From the NCBI RefSeq assembly GCF_020193575.1, contig NZ_JADYVD010000016.1, positions 1 to 64,000 of the forward strand: a stretch of DNA of 64,000 nt. The letters run 5' to 3'. Position 1 is the first letter of the stretch; every line of letters starts with the position of its first letter. The DNA comes from Ensifer sp. IC4062. Its GTDB lineage: Bacteria; Pseudomonadota; Alphaproteobacteria; Rhizobiales; Rhizobiaceae. Below, in pieces: positions 54,247-63,715 of this stretch. Position numbers and translations under genes: made by a program. Under the pieces are notes generated by a model. That model saw only the letters and a list, made by a program, of their open reading frames with translations. It searched no databases and was not told the DNA's origin.

Positions 54247-55722
54247 ATGAGCAGCCAGATCATTCCCGTCGACCCGTTTGACTATGTGGTGTTCGGGGGC
54301 ACCGGCGATCTTGCGGAGCGCAAGCTCCTGCCCGCGCTCTATCACCGGCAAATCGAAGGTCAGTTCAGCGAACCGACGCGAATCATCGGCGCCTCACGCG
54401 CGGCACTGACCCATGAGGAATATCGAACGTTCGCGACCGACGCCTTGAAGGAGCATCTGAAACAGGGCGAATTCAACGAGGCGGAAGTCGCGAAATTCAC
54501 CGCCCGGCTCTACTACGTCTCTGTCGACGCCAAATCCGACCAGGGCTGGGACGAGTTGAAGAAAATCCTTGAAGAAGGGAAGGATCGCATCCGCGCCTTC
54601 TACCTGGCCGTTGGGCCGGCGATCTTCGGCGACATTTCGGAAAGGATTCGCGACCACAAGCTCATCACCAAGAACACCCGGATCGTCGTCGAAAAACCGA
54701 TCGGACGCGACCTCGCCACGGCGACGGATCTCAACGACACGATCGGGAAGGTGTTCCGCGAGGAGCAGATCTTCCGCATCGATCACTATCTCGGCAAGGA
54801 GACCGTGCAGAACCTCATGGCTCTCCGCTTTGCCAACGCGCTTTACGAGCCGCTTTGGAACTCGGCGCATATCGATCATGTGCAGATCACCGTTTCCGAA
54901 TCCGTTGGCCTCGAAAACCGCGCCGGCTACTACGACAAGGCGGGTGCGCTGCGCGACATGGTGCAGAACCACATTCTCCAACTCGTCTGTTTCGTCGCCA
55001 TGGAAGCGCCGACCTCGATGGACGCCGAGGCCGTGCGCGACGAAAAGCTCAAGGTGCTTCGCGCGCTGAAACCGATCACCGCGGCCAATGTCGAGCAGGT
55101 GACGGTTCGCGGCCAATATCGCGCCGGCGCATCCGCCGGCGGTCCGGTAAAGGGCTATCTCGAGGAGCTCGAAGGCGGCGTTTCCAATACCGAAACCTTC
55201 GTCGCGATCAAGGCCGAAGTCAGCAACTGGCGCTGGGCCGGCGTGCCCTTCTATATTCGTACCGGCAAGCGGATGGCGGGCCGCATGTCGGAAATCGTCA
55301 TCACTTTCAAGCAGATCCCGCACTCGATCTTCGACCACAGTGCCGGACGCATTTCGGCAAACCAGCTGATGATCCGACTGCAGCCGAACGAGGGCGTCAA
55401 GCAGTCGCTGATGATCAAGGACCCGGGACCGGGCGGCATGCGCCTCCGGAACGTCCCGCTCGACATGAGCTTCGCCGAGGCTTTCGCCGTGCGCAACGCC
55501 GATGCCTATGAGCGGCTGCTGCTCGATGTGGTCCGCAACAATCAGACGCTGTTCGTGCGCCGCGACGAGGTGGAAGCCGCATGGCAATGGGTCGACCCGA
55601 TCCTCAAGGCATGGGAAACGACCGGCCAGCAGGTGCAGGGCTATACGGCCGGCACCTGGGGCCCGAGCCAGTCGATCGCGCTGATCGAGCGCGACGGCCG
55701 GACCTGGAACGATACAATCTAG
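54247..55722 (+). CDS. zwf: Glucose-6-phosphate 1-dehydrogenase
   Basis: 491 residues. The NADP-binding loop GGTGDLAERKLLPAL is near residue 18, the catalytic motif RIDHYLGKE near 178, with EKPIGRDL before it. It oxidises glucose-6-phosphate to 6-phosphogluconolactone. First gene of the zwf-pgl-edd cluster, with pgl 9 bases after its stop. Upstream, an A/T-rich segment (54193-54217) contains the 8-base palindrome AATCGATT, a possible regulator site. Confidence 0.97.
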   Translation: MSSQIIPVDPFDYVVFGGTGDLAERKLLPALYHRQIEGQFSEPTRIIGASRAALTHEEYRTFATDALKEHLKQGEFNEAEVAKFTARLYYVSVDAKSDQGWDELKKILEEGKDRIRAFYLAVGPAIFGDISERIRDHKLITKNTRIVVEKPIGRDLATATDLNDTIGKVFREEQIFRIDHYLGKETVQNLMALRFANALYEPLWNSAHIDHVQITVSESVGLENRAGYYDKAGALRDMVQNHILQLVCFVAMEAPTSMDAEAVRDEKLKVLRALKPITAANVEQVTVRGQYRAGASAGGPVKGYLEELEGGVSNTETFVAIKAEVSNWRWAGVPFYIRTGKRMAGRMSEIVITFKQIPHSIFDHSAGRISANQLMIRLQPNEGVKQSLMIKDPGPGGMRLRNVPLDMSFAEAFAVRNADAYERLLLDVVRNNQTLFVRRDEVEAAWQWVDPILKAWETTGQQVQGYTAGTWGPSQSIALIERDGRTWNDTI

Positions 55723-55731
55723 GATCGACCC

Positions 55732-56430
55732 ATGAACGCTTCCCTGCATATATTCGAGAACGGAACCGCATTGGCGGAGGGCCTTGCGGATTCGGTCAGC
55801 GCCAAGCTTGCCTCGGCGATCGAGGCCCGCGGCGCTGCAAGCATCGCGGTCTCCGGCGGAACAACGCCGAAGGCCTTCTTCCAGGCGCTGTCGCGGCGCG
55901 AGATCGACTGGACGAAGGTTACCGTCACGCTTGTCGACGAGCGGTTCGTGCCGCCGGAAAACGAACGCTCCAACCATGGGCTGGTCGCCGCCAATCTCCT
56001 GCAGAATAAGGCCAAGGTGGCAAAGTTCCTGCCTCTCTACAACGCAGCTACCACAGCCGAGGACGCCGCAGCGAAGGCGAGCCGGTCGGTTGCGGCGATC
56101 GGCGCGCCCTTCGATGTGGTTGTTCTCGGGATGGGAACCGATGGGCACACCGCCTCGTTCTTTCCGGGAGGGACGCGCCTCAAAGAGGCGATAGATCCGA
56201 CGACACCACGCGGCGTGATCACAATGGAAGCGGACGGCGCGGGCGAGACGCGCCTGACATTTACCTTTTCCAGTCTTGAGAATGCCGGGCTTCTCATCCT
56301 GCATATCGAAGGCGACGGCAAGAAGGAGGTTCTTGCCCGGGCGGAGGCATCCGGCGATGAGACGGAGATGCCGATCCGCGCCATGTTGCGGCGCGCAACA
56401 TCGCCGCTGCAGATCTATTGGGCGCCGTAA
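55732..56430 (+). CDS. pgl: 6-phosphogluconolactonase
   Basis: 232 residues with the DevB-type motifs AVSGGTTPKAFF (about residue 39), LVDERFVPPENERSNHG (about 64) and GMGTDGHTASFFPG (about 136). It hydrolyses 6-phosphogluconolactone to 6-phosphogluconate. It is 9 bases below zwf and certainly co-transcribed. The 242-base space to edd contains a degenerate RIME element. Confidence 0.96.
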   Translation: MNASLHIFENGTALAEGLADSVSAKLASAIEARGAASIAVSGGTTPKAFFQALSRREIDWTKVTVTLVDERFVPPENERSNHGLVAANLLQNKAKVAKFLPLYNAATTAEDAAAKASRSVAAIGAPFDVVVLGMGTDGHTASFFPGGTRLKEAIDPTTPRGVITMEADGAGETRLTFTFSSLENAGLLILHIEGDGKKEVLARAEASGDETEMPIRAMLRRATSPLQIYWAP

Positions 56431-56521
56431 CACAGCGAGTGCCCTTCGGGGAGCGCCGCAAGGTAGTGAGCGCCCCGAACCAGAGCTTTCCTGCGCGTTC
56501 TCCCGAGTGCGCAGGTCGTGT

Positions 56522-56619
56522 TGAGTGATTTATCCTCATTTCGCGATCGAAACGAGGCTAAATTACACAGCAATTCAAACTGTTACAGCCGCCGATGCGG
56601 TGCCGCACTGCCGCTGTAG
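56522..56619. repeat. Degenerate RIME-type repeat, copy 6
   Basis: The left palindrome is decayed (CCTCATTTCG..CGAAACGAGG), but CAGCAATTCAAACTGTTACAG and the closing CCGCTGTAG are recognisable, while the right stem is replaced by CGATGCGGTGCCGCACTG. It lies in the pgl-edd space, inside what is probably one transcript. Confidence 0.65.
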
Positions 56620-56672
56620 ACCGATGACAGGATGAAGACAGGAGCCCTCAAGGCTCCGGAACAGGATGTATC

Positions 56673-58493
56673 ATGTCCGCCGATTCCCGCGTTGCCGCCA
56701 TTACCGCCCGCATCGTCGAACGTTCAAAGCCTAAGCGCGAGGCCTATCTCGATCGCGTCCGCAGTGCCGCGGCAAACGGGCCGCATCGCAGCGTACTCGG
56801 TTGCGGAAACCTCGCACATGGTTTTGCTGTCTGTTCCCCCGCCGAGAAGACGGCGCTCGCAGGTGACCGCGTCCCCAATCTCGGCATCATTACCTCCTAC
56901 AACGACATGCTCTCAGCGCATCAGCCCTTTGAGACCTACCCGGCACTGATCCGGGAGGCGGCGCGCGAGGCGGGTGGCGTGGCGCAAGTCGCCGGCGGCG
57001 TGCCGGCGATGTGCGACGGCGTCACCCAAGGCCAGCCCGGCATGGAGCTGTCGCTGTTTTCGCGCGACCTGATCGCGATGGCGGCCGGCGTCGGCCTGTC
57101 GCACAACATGTTCGATGCGGCCGTCTATCTCGGCGTCTGCGATAAGATCGTGCCCGGCCTCGTGATCGCGGCGCTGACCTTCGGCCACCTGCCCGCGGTC
57201 TTCGTCCCTGCCGGGCCGATGACCACGGGCCTGCCGAATGACGAGAAGGCGAAGGTCCGCCAGCTCTTCGCCGAGGGCAAGGTCGGTCGCGACGAATTGC
57301 TCGAGGCGGAATCCAAGTCGTATCACGGCCCCGGCACCTGCACGTTCTACGGCACCGCCAACTCCAACCAGATGCTGATGGAGATCATGGGCTTCCATCT
57401 GCCCGGTGCCTCCTTCATCAATCCCGGCACGCCGCTGCGCGACGCGCTGACGAAGGAAGCGGCCAAACGGGCGCTCGCCATCACCGCCATGGGCAACGAG
57501 TTCACCCCCGCCGGCGAGATGATCGACGAACGGTCGATCGTCAACGGCGTCGTCGGCCTGCACGCAACGGGCGGCTCGACCAACCACACCATGCACCTCG
57601 TTGCCATGGCGCGCGCCGCGGGCATTCTGCTCACCTGGCAGGACATCTCCGAACTTTCCGACATCGTGCCGCTTCTGGCACGCGTCTATCCGAACGGGCT
57701 CGCGGACGTGAACCATTTCCACGCCGCCGGCGGCATGGGCTTCCTGATCGGCCAGCTGCTCAAGAACGGCTTGCTGCACGACGACGTCAGGACGGTGTTC
57801 GGCCAAGGCCTCGACGCCTACGCCATCGACGTCAAGCTCGGCGCCAACGGCGGTGTCCAGCGCGAGCCGGCGCCGCAAGAGAGTGCCGATCCGAAGGTGC
57901 TGACAACCATCGATCAACCGTTCCAACACACGGGCGGACTAAAGATGCTCGCCGGCAATCTCGGCAAGGCCGTCATCAAGATTTCGGCCGTCAAGCCGGA
58001 CCGCCATGTCATCGAAGCACCGGCGAAGATCTTTCACGATCAGGCGGAGCTCAACGCCGCTTTCAAGGCGGGCAAGCTGGAGGGCGATTTCGTCGCCGTG
58101 GTCCGGTTCCAGGGGCCGAAGGCCAACGGCATGCCGGAACTGCACAAGCTGACGACCGTGCTCGGCATCCTGCAGGACCGTGGCCAGAAGGTTGCCATCC
58201 TGACCGACGGCCGCATGTCGGGCGCGTCCGGCAAGGTCCCGGCTGCCATCCACGTCACCCCGGAAGCGAAAGACGGCGGGCCGATCGCGCGCATCCAGGA
58301 AGGTGACATCGTCCGCATCGACGCGATTGCCGGAACAATCGAGGTACTGGTCGAAGACATTGCGCTAAAAACGCGCGTACCGGCCCATATCGACCTCTCC
58401 GACAACGAATTCGGCATGGGCCGCGAGCTCTTCGCACCGTTCCGCCGGATCGCTGGCGCGGCCGACCATGGGGCGAGTGTCCTCTTCCAGTGA
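56673..58493 (+). CDS. edd: 6-phosphogluconate dehydratase
   Basis: 606 residues, the size of Edd. Cysteines for the 4Fe-4S cluster occur in [26 protein letters not shown] and [15 protein letters not shown]. The C-terminal [22 protein letters not shown] is the IlvD/Edd signature. It dehydrates 6-phosphogluconate to KDPG. The KDPG aldolase gene (eda) is not in this window. The start follows AGGATGTATC. Third gene of the Entner-Doudoroff cluster. Confidence 0.97.
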   Translation: MSADSRVAAITARIVERSKPKREAYLDRVRSAAANGPHRSVLGCGNLAHGFAVCSPAEKTALAGDRVPNLGIITSYNDMLSAHQPFETYPALIREAAREAGGVAQVAGGVPAMCDGVTQGQPGMELSLFSRDLIAMAAGVGLSHNMFDAAVYLGVCDKIVPGLVIAALTFGHLPAVFVPAGPMTTGLPNDEKAKVRQLFAEGKVGRDELLEAESKSYHGPGTCTFYGTANSNQMLMEIMGFHLPGASFINPGTPLRDALTKEAAKRALAITAMGNEFTPAGEMIDERSIVNGVVGLHATGGSTNHTMHLVAMARAAGILLTWQDISELSDIVPLLARVYPNGLADVNHFHAAGGMGFLIGQLLKNGLLHDDVRTVFGQGLDAYAIDVKLGANGGVQREPAPQESADPKVLTTIDQPFQHTGGLKMLAGNLGKAVIKISAVKPDRHVIEAPAKIFHDQAELNAAFKAGKLEGDFVAVVRFQGPKANGMPELHKLTTVLGILQDRGQKVAILTDGRMSGASGKVPAAIHVTPEAKDGGPIARIQEGDIVRIDAIAGTIEVLVEDIALKTRVPAHIDLSDNEFGMGRELFAPFRRIAGAADHGASVLFQ

Positions 58494-58532
58494 GCCATCC
58501 GGACCTGCCCCATTAAGCAATGGTCGCTCTCC

Positions 58533-58898
58533 CTACGGGAGCGGCCCGGGAGGCATATCGTTTCGGCCGTCGTAACGCTCGATTTCGAGCTTGAACACAT
58601 CCACCCCCTCGATGCAGCGGGCATTGAGCGAAACGCGGTCTCCCGGATAGCCGCTTCGCATGATCGCAGTGCCACATGTGGGGCAGAAATGATGGCCTTC
58701 GGTGATGCCGCGCCAGATGTAAGTCGACAGGCGGCGCTTTTCGGTGATCAGCCTGACGGCGGCGGCATCCACCTTCCAATGAAGGAAACCGGAACGCCGG
58801 CACGTCGAGCAATTGCATTCGACCAATCGCGATAGTTCAGCGTCGACCTCGGCACAAATATCGCCGCAATGACAGGAAAGGCGATAGGGGCGCTGCAT
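58533..58898 (-). CDS. GFA-family zinc protein (CENP-V/Gfa domain)
   Basis: 121 residues. Zinc ligands of the glutathione-dependent formaldehyde-activating fold are seen: LSCHCGDIC at the N-terminus, [15 protein letters not shown] in the middle and [11 protein letters not shown] near the C-terminus. Members are small cytoplasmic proteins; only a few act on S-hydroxymethylglutathione, so activity here is uncertain. Convergent to edd with 39 bases between stops. Confidence 0.9.
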   Translation of the reverse strand: MQRPYRLSCHCGDICAEVDAELSRLVECNCSTCRRSGFLHWKVDAAAVRLITEKRRLSTYIWRGITEGHHFCPTCGTAIMRSGYPGDRVSLNARCIEGVDVFKLEIERYDGRNDMPPGPLP

Positions 58899-58994
58899 AG
58901 CGGTTCTCTGCCCTCAATCTACGGTCATTACACCTCGAGTCTCGACGACGCAGGCAAACCCGTCAACACGGAGCGCAACTGAGACACGAGCGCT

Positions 58995-59098
58995 ACTGCA
59001 TGTTTCCTTAATCGTAGCCGATTTAAGGAAAAAACATGCAGCAATTCAAAAGTGCTACAGCGACCTTTGTGCGTCTGAAAAGACGCACGGCGCTGTAG
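58995..59098. repeat. RIME-type repeat, copy 7
   Basis: Well-preserved element. Left palindrome CCTTAATCG..CGATTTAAGG inside TGCATGTTT...AAACATGCA, then GCAATTCAAAAGTGCTACAG and the right half GTGCGTCTGAAAAGACGCAC closing with GGCGCTGTAG. It is 22 bases below the 3' end of the PilZ-like gene on the minus strand. Confidence 0.9.
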
Positions 59099-59119
59099 AC
59101 GCGGCGCACCTTTTCGGTT

Positions 59120-59530
59120 TCAGCGGTAGATATCGAGCGTGCGATTGCGGTGGTTCGGATGCGTGCTGTAGACGAAAATTCGGTTCAGATCGCGATCTGT
59201 CAACAGCCGTAGGAAGCGAGCTTCAATGATATTGTTGGCATGGACGCGCTTGAGCAGGCAGCCGATCAAGGGGATGCGTGCGCTCGGGATATCGAGATAG
59301 AAGTTCCGCGGCAGTTGGAACTGGGTCATGATGCCGATGAGGGCACTGCTCTTGGAAAGCTTGATGATCTCGCAGCGGCGAGACGAGAGGTGCTGCATTC
59401 CTTTCTCGGTGAATTCGATGCGCGCCTCGTTGCGTGTGTCCTCCATTGGGAAGTTCGCTTCCCGATCGTACATGAAGGATTCTTCCTTGTTGAGGAAGTG
59501 CTGGTGCACCGCAGGGGCCGCGCCGCTCAT
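59120..59530 (-). CDS. Small PilZ-like protein
   Basis: 136 residues from ATG 59530, or 117 from ATG 59473 (MYDREANFPMEDTRNEARIE), which also has a ribosome-like AAGGAAG. The body is beta-rich (GMQHLSSRRCEIIKLSKSSALIG, FYLDIPSARIPLIGCLLKRV) and resembles the PilZ barrel of rhizobial small proteins, but the canonical RxxxR and D/NxSxxG c-di-GMP motifs are only partly kept (SRRCE, KLSKSSALIG). It may not bind c-di-GMP. Monocistronic. Confidence 0.65.
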   Translation of the reverse strand: MSGAAPAVHQHFLNKEESFMYDREANFPMEDTRNEARIEFTEKGMQHLSSRRCEIIKLSKSSALIGIMTQFQLPRNFYLDIPSARIPLIGCLLKRVHANNIIEARFLRLLTDRDLNRIFVYSTHPNHRNRTLDIYR

Positions 59531-59717
59531 AGAATTCGCCTTTCACATTTCCATACGCGGCCACGCTAACCCATGAAATTTAACAGAGAGTTTGGCTTGC
59601 CAAGCACCTGTGGAAAACCCGCCCGACGACGCCGGACGGGTGAGATATGGTTAAGTCCATCTACCTGAAGACGGAGGAGAAAGTGCACGCCATTTCTCCG
59701 CTTGCGCGGAACACCGG

Positions 59718-60809
59718 TTAGTAGGCGCGATAGCTGCGTCCTTCGGCATCGAAAAGGTGAAGCTTCGCCTTGTCGGCGGTGAAGCGCACCTTGTCTCCCC
59801 GGTTGACCTGCGGAATACCAGGAATCTTCGCAATGAGCGGCTCGTTTTCGACCAGTCCCTCGATATAGAGCAGCGTTACTTCTCCTAGTGCCTCGACGAT
59901 CGAAACCGTTCCTTCGAACAGGAAATCGTCGGAGTGCGTCGCCTGCAGGTCTTCCGGCCTCACGCCGAAACTCGCCTTCTTTCCTTTCTCGGATGCGTTC
60001 GTGGTTATGTCGAGCGTCACCGACTTGCCGCCTGCAAGCGTCACGGTCGTCTGCGCGCCGGTGGCCGAGATCGTGGAAGGGATGATGTTCATCGCCGGCG
60101 AGCCGATGAAACGGGCGACAAAAAGGTTCGCCGGGCGCTCATAAAGTTCGAGCGGTGCACCGACCTGCTCGATATGGCCTGCAGAAAGCACGACGATGCG
60201 GTCAGCAAGCGTCATCGCCTCCACCTGGTCATGGGTCACATAGATCATGGTCGTATCGGCCATCTGCTCGTTGAGCTTGGCGATCTCGATCCGCGTGGCA
60301 ACGCGCAGGGCAGCATCGAGGTTGGAAAGCGGCTCGTCGAAGAGGAAGACCTTGGGGTCGCGGCAAATCGCCCGTCCGATCGCGACGCGCTGACGCTGGC
60401 CGCCGGAGAGCGCCTTTGGCAGGCGGTCAAGATATTTGGTGAGCTGAAGGATTTCCGCCGCCGAGCGCACGCGGCGATCGATCTCCTCCTTCGACTCCTT
60501 GGCGATCCGCATGCCGAACGCCATATTGTCGTAGACCGTCATGTGCGGGTAGAGCGCGTAGGACTGGAACACCATGGCGATGCCGCGTTTCGATGGCGGC
60601 ACGTCGTTGACCCGGTCGCCGTCGATGAACATGTCACCGCCGGTTATCTCCTCAAGGCCAGCGATCATCCTCAGCAGCGTCGATTTCCCACAGCCCGACG
60701 GCCCGACGAAGACGATGAACTCACCCTGCTTGATGTCGAGGTTGATGCCGTGAATGACGTCAACGGCCCCATAGGACTTGCGGATATCTTTGAGCAGCAG
60801 GCCTGCCAT
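59718..60809 (-). CDS. aglK: Alpha-glucoside ABC transporter ATP-binding protein AglK
   Basis: 363 residues from ATG 60809 after GGGAGGGTGAG. It is a MalK/UgpC-type ATPase: Walker A GPSGCGKST near residue 37, signature LSGGQRQRVAIGRA near 134, Walker B VFLFDEPLSNLDAA near 155, and the C-terminal TOBE region (SFGVRPEDLQ). It energises uptake of sucrose, maltose and trehalose through AglFG with AglE. Last gene of the visible agl operon, 73 bases below aglA. Confidence 0.95.
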   Translation of the reverse strand: MAGLLLKDIRKSYGAVDVIHGINLDIKQGEFIVFVGPSGCGKSTLLRMIAGLEEITGGDMFIDGDRVNDVPPSKRGIAMVFQSYALYPHMTVYDNMAFGMRIAKESKEEIDRRVRSAAEILQLTKYLDRLPKALSGGQRQRVAIGRAICRDPKVFLFDEPLSNLDAALRVATRIEIAKLNEQMADTTMIYVTHDQVEAMTLADRIVVLSAGHIEQVGAPLELYERPANLFVARFIGSPAMNIIPSTISATGAQTTVTLAGGKSVTLDITTNASEKGKKASFGVRPEDLQATHSDDFLFEGTVSIVEALGEVTLLYIEGLVENEPLIAKIPGIPQVNRGDKVRFTADKAKLHLFDAEGRSYRAY

Positions 60810-60882
60810 CTCACCCTCCCCTCGCTGTTTCTTCACAATGCATTTCTTTCATGCGAACCGACGTCCACTTCGCTCGAAGATG

Positions 60883-62538
60883 CTAGGCCACGCGCGCGAA
60901 GAAAGCGCCCCAGGCCGGAAGATTGATCGTATTGTCTTTTACCTCCGAAACGAACCCATGTCCTTCGAGTGGTTCCAGCGGTACGGTCGGCAGCTTCGCC
61001 GTCGCGAGCCCTTCGCTCATGTTGAAGAGGCAGAGCAGTTTCTCATTGCCATGGGTGCGCAGGAAACCAAGAAGCGGCGCCTGCGTCTCGAAAAATTCGA
61101 TCTCGCCCTTTGCGAAGGCCGGATATGCCTTTCTGAACTGCAGGAAGCGGCGGTAATGCTGCATGACAGAGGCCGGATCGGCCTCCTGAACGGATACGGC
61201 CTGCGCCAGGTGGTTCTCGGGAACCGGCAGCCACGGGGTGTTGTCGCTGAACCCGCCATCGGGCATGCTCTCCCATACCATGGGCGTGCGGCAGCCGTCG
61301 CGGCCCTTGAAGTCCGGCCAGAACTGAATGCCGTAAGGATCCTGGAGATCCTCGTAGGCGAGCTCCGCTTCCGGCAGCGCCAGTTCCTCGCCCTGATAGA
61401 TGCAGACCGAACCCCTGAGTGACATCAAGAGGCTTGCCAGCAACTTGGCGTGAGCGCCGTAATCGCTGACGCCGTCGGCCCAGCGGCTGGCGTGGCGGAC
61501 AACGTCATGATTTGAGAAGGCCCAGCAGGCCCAGCCTTCGGGCGCCGCCTTCTGGAAATCACGCAGCACGTCGGCCACACGGCCCGGCGTCAAGGGATCC
61601 GGCGCCAGAAACTCGAAGGCATAGCACATGTGCATCTTGTCGCCGCCGGAGGTGTATTCACCGGCGATCTCAAGGCCGCGCTGGCTGTCGCCAACCTCGC
61701 CGACGGCGGCGATCGCCGGATACTCTTCCATCACCGCCCGGAAGCGCTTGAGGAATTCGAGGTTTTCCGGCTGGTTCTTGTCGTAAAGGTGTTCCTGGTA
61801 ATTGTACGGATTGACGGCCGGCGCCGTGGAGGCATTGCGCCGCTCCGGCACCAATGCCGGGTTGTCGCGCAATTGCCTGTCGTGGAAATAGAAGTTGATG
61901 GTGTCGAGGCGGAAGCCGTCCACGCCGCGTTCGAGCCAGAAGCGTTCGACGGCAAGCAGGGCTTCCTGCACGTCGGGATTGTGCAGATTGAGGTCCGGCT
62001 GCGAAGTTAGAAAGTTGTGCAGGTAGTATTGCAGCCGCGTCGGATCCCAGGCCCAGGCCGAACCGCCGAAGATTGACAGCCAATTGTTGGGCGGGGTTCC
62101 GTCGGGCTTGGAATCGGCCCAGACATACCAGTCCGCCTTCGCATTGCTGCGGCTCGACCGGCTTTCGATGAACCACGGATGCCGATCAGACGTGTGCGAC
62201 AGGACGAGATCGATCATGACCCGCAGGCCGAGCCGGTGCGCTTCGGCGATCAGCGCATCGAAGTCCTCGAGCTTGCCGAAGATCGGATCGACATCCCTGT
62301 AGTTGGAGACGTCATAACCGAAGTCCTTCATCGGCGAGGTGAAGAAGGGCGAAATCCAGATCGCATCGACGCCGAGCGCCGCAACATGCGGCAGCCGGGC
62401 GGTGATGCCATTCAGGTCGCCAATGCCATCGCCGTTCGTGTCCTGAAAGGAACGCGGATAGATCTGGTAGATCACCGCCCCACGCCACCAATCCCTGTCG
62501 GGCGTAAGAATGGAGCCGATCATTTCGGTCTGGTTCAT
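60883..62538 (-). CDS. aglA: Alpha-glucosidase AglA (GH13)
   Basis: 551 residues with the GH13 catalytic barrel. Conserved region I is in VMIDLVLSHTSDRH, the nucleophile D212 in GFRLDTINF, the acid/base E281 in AAVGEVGD, and the transition-state D345 in FSNHDVVRH. It is cytoplasmic, without a signal peptide, and splits imported alpha-glucosides into glucose and a second sugar. Length and the DFGYDVSNY loop fit alpha-1,4-glucosidases of this operon. It lies between the permease and ATPase genes, as in the S. meliloti agl operon. Confidence 0.95.
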   Translation of the reverse strand: MNQTEMIGSILTPDRDWWRGAVIYQIYPRSFQDTNGDGIGDLNGITARLPHVAALGVDAIWISPFFTSPMKDFGYDVSNYRDVDPIFGKLEDFDALIAEAHRLGLRVMIDLVLSHTSDRHPWFIESRSSRSNAKADWYVWADSKPDGTPPNNWLSIFGGSAWAWDPTRLQYYLHNFLTSQPDLNLHNPDVQEALLAVERFWLERGVDGFRLDTINFYFHDRQLRDNPALVPERRNASTAPAVNPYNYQEHLYDKNQPENLEFLKRFRAVMEEYPAIAAVGEVGDSQRGLEIAGEYTSGGDKMHMCYAFEFLAPDPLTPGRVADVLRDFQKAAPEGWACWAFSNHDVVRHASRWADGVSDYGAHAKLLASLLMSLRGSVCIYQGEELALPEAELAYEDLQDPYGIQFWPDFKGRDGCRTPMVWESMPDGGFSDNTPWLPVPENHLAQAVSVQEADPASVMQHYRRFLQFRKAYPAFAKGEIEFFETQAPLLGFLRTHGNEKLLCLFNMSEGLATAKLPTVPLEPLEGHGFVSEVKDNTINLPAWGAFFARVA

Positions 62539-62568
62539 TCGTGTAAAAGGTCCTTGTCCTGAAATCTG

Positions 62569-63714
62569 TCAGCCGCCCTTGACCGATCCCGCGAGCAGGC
62601 CGCGCACGAGATAGCGCTGCAGGGCGAAGAAGACGATCAGAGGAACGACGATGGTGATGAAGGCGGAGGCGGTCAGGATTTCCCAATTGCCGCCGCGAGA
62701 GCCGAGCAGGTTGACCAGCCGCCCCGTCAGCACGAGTTGGTCTTGGCCGGTGCCGAGGAAGACGATCGCGACCAGGAGATCGTTCCAGGTCCAGAGGAAC
62801 TGAAAAATCGCGAAGGATGCGAGCGCCGGGAAAGACAATGGCAGGATGATCTTGACGAAGATGTCAAAATCGCTGGCGCCGTCGACGCGTGCGGATTCCA
62901 TGATCTCGCGCGGCAGACCCGCCATATAGTTGCGCAAAAGATAGATCGCGAGCGGCAGGCCGAAGCCGGTATGGGCAAGCCAGATGCCCATATAGGTCTT
63001 GGCCGGGACGCCGAAGAATGCTCCAACTCCGTTGTAGAGCTTCAGGAGCGGAATGAGCGACATCTGCAGCGGCACGACCAGCAGCCCGACGACCACGGCG
63101 ATCAGGATTGCACGCCCGGGAAAGGGCATCCAGGCCAGAGCATAGGCTGCGAAGGCCGCAACCAAAATCGGGATCACCGTCGATGGAACGGCGACCGTCA
63201 GCGAGTTGATGAAGGACGCGCCGATACCCTCGGCACGCAGCACCTCCCGGTAATTGTCGAGGGTGAAACGCGGTGGTGCTGCGGCTGTGAAAAAGATACG
63301 CTGGCCGCGCGAGCCTTCCATCCTGGTATCGGAAACGATCTCGAAACTGCCGTCCGCCTGTACCGTCAGCTTCTCGCCGCCGCTCAGTTCCGCGGTTTCG
63401 CCGGCCTTGAAGGCCGCCGGTTCGCGGCTGGAAAAGCCGAAAGCCGAAATCTGCCCGGCCTGACCATCAAGAATGTTACCGGAGATAACAAACTTGCCGT
63501 CCCGTTCGACCTGGCTGTCAGGCGACGGCGCGCGGGCGACGGCATTGCGCGACGAAGTGGCAAGAGCGGTCCACCATCCGGAAACGGCGAGTTGGTCCTT
63601 GTCGCGCAGCGACGAGATCAACAGGCCGGCGGTCGGCATCGTCCAGAGAGCAACGATGAGAAGCACCGATAGATGGACGGCCCACATCAGCGGGGAGCGC
63701 GTAGCTGGGTTCAT
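62569..63714 (-). CDS. aglG: Alpha-glucoside ABC permease AglG
   Basis: 381 residues, about 100 more than a usual MalG-type permease. The extra part is a periplasmic beta-rich insert after the first helix (about residues 40-130: SPDSQVERDGKFVISGNILD ... GSFEIVSDTRMEG), as known for AglG. The remaining helices and the EAA loop (EIMESARVDGASDFDIFVK) are standard, ending QRYLVRGLLAGSVKGG. One base separates its start from the aglF stop. Confidence 0.95.
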   Translation of the reverse strand: MNPATRSPLMWAVHLSVLLIVALWTMPTAGLLISSLRDKDQLAVSGWWTALATSSRNAVARAPSPDSQVERDGKFVISGNILDGQAGQISAFGFSSREPAAFKAGETAELSGGEKLTVQADGSFEIVSDTRMEGSRGQRIFFTAAAPPRFTLDNYREVLRAEGIGASFINSLTVAVPSTVIPILVAAFAAYALAWMPFPGRAILIAVVVGLLVVPLQMSLIPLLKLYNGVGAFFGVPAKTYMGIWLAHTGFGLPLAIYLLRNYMAGLPREIMESARVDGASDFDIFVKIILPLSFPALASFAIFQFLWTWNDLLVAIVFLGTGQDQLVLTGRLVNLLGSRGGNWEILTASAFITIVVPLIVFFALQRYLVRGLLAGSVKGG

Positions 63715-63715
63715 C

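Noticed and set aside
54394-56433. 679-codon minus-strand ORF opposite zwf and pgl
   Set aside because: It is the mirror of two well-recognised genes in GC-rich DNA. It has no ribosome site or family motif.
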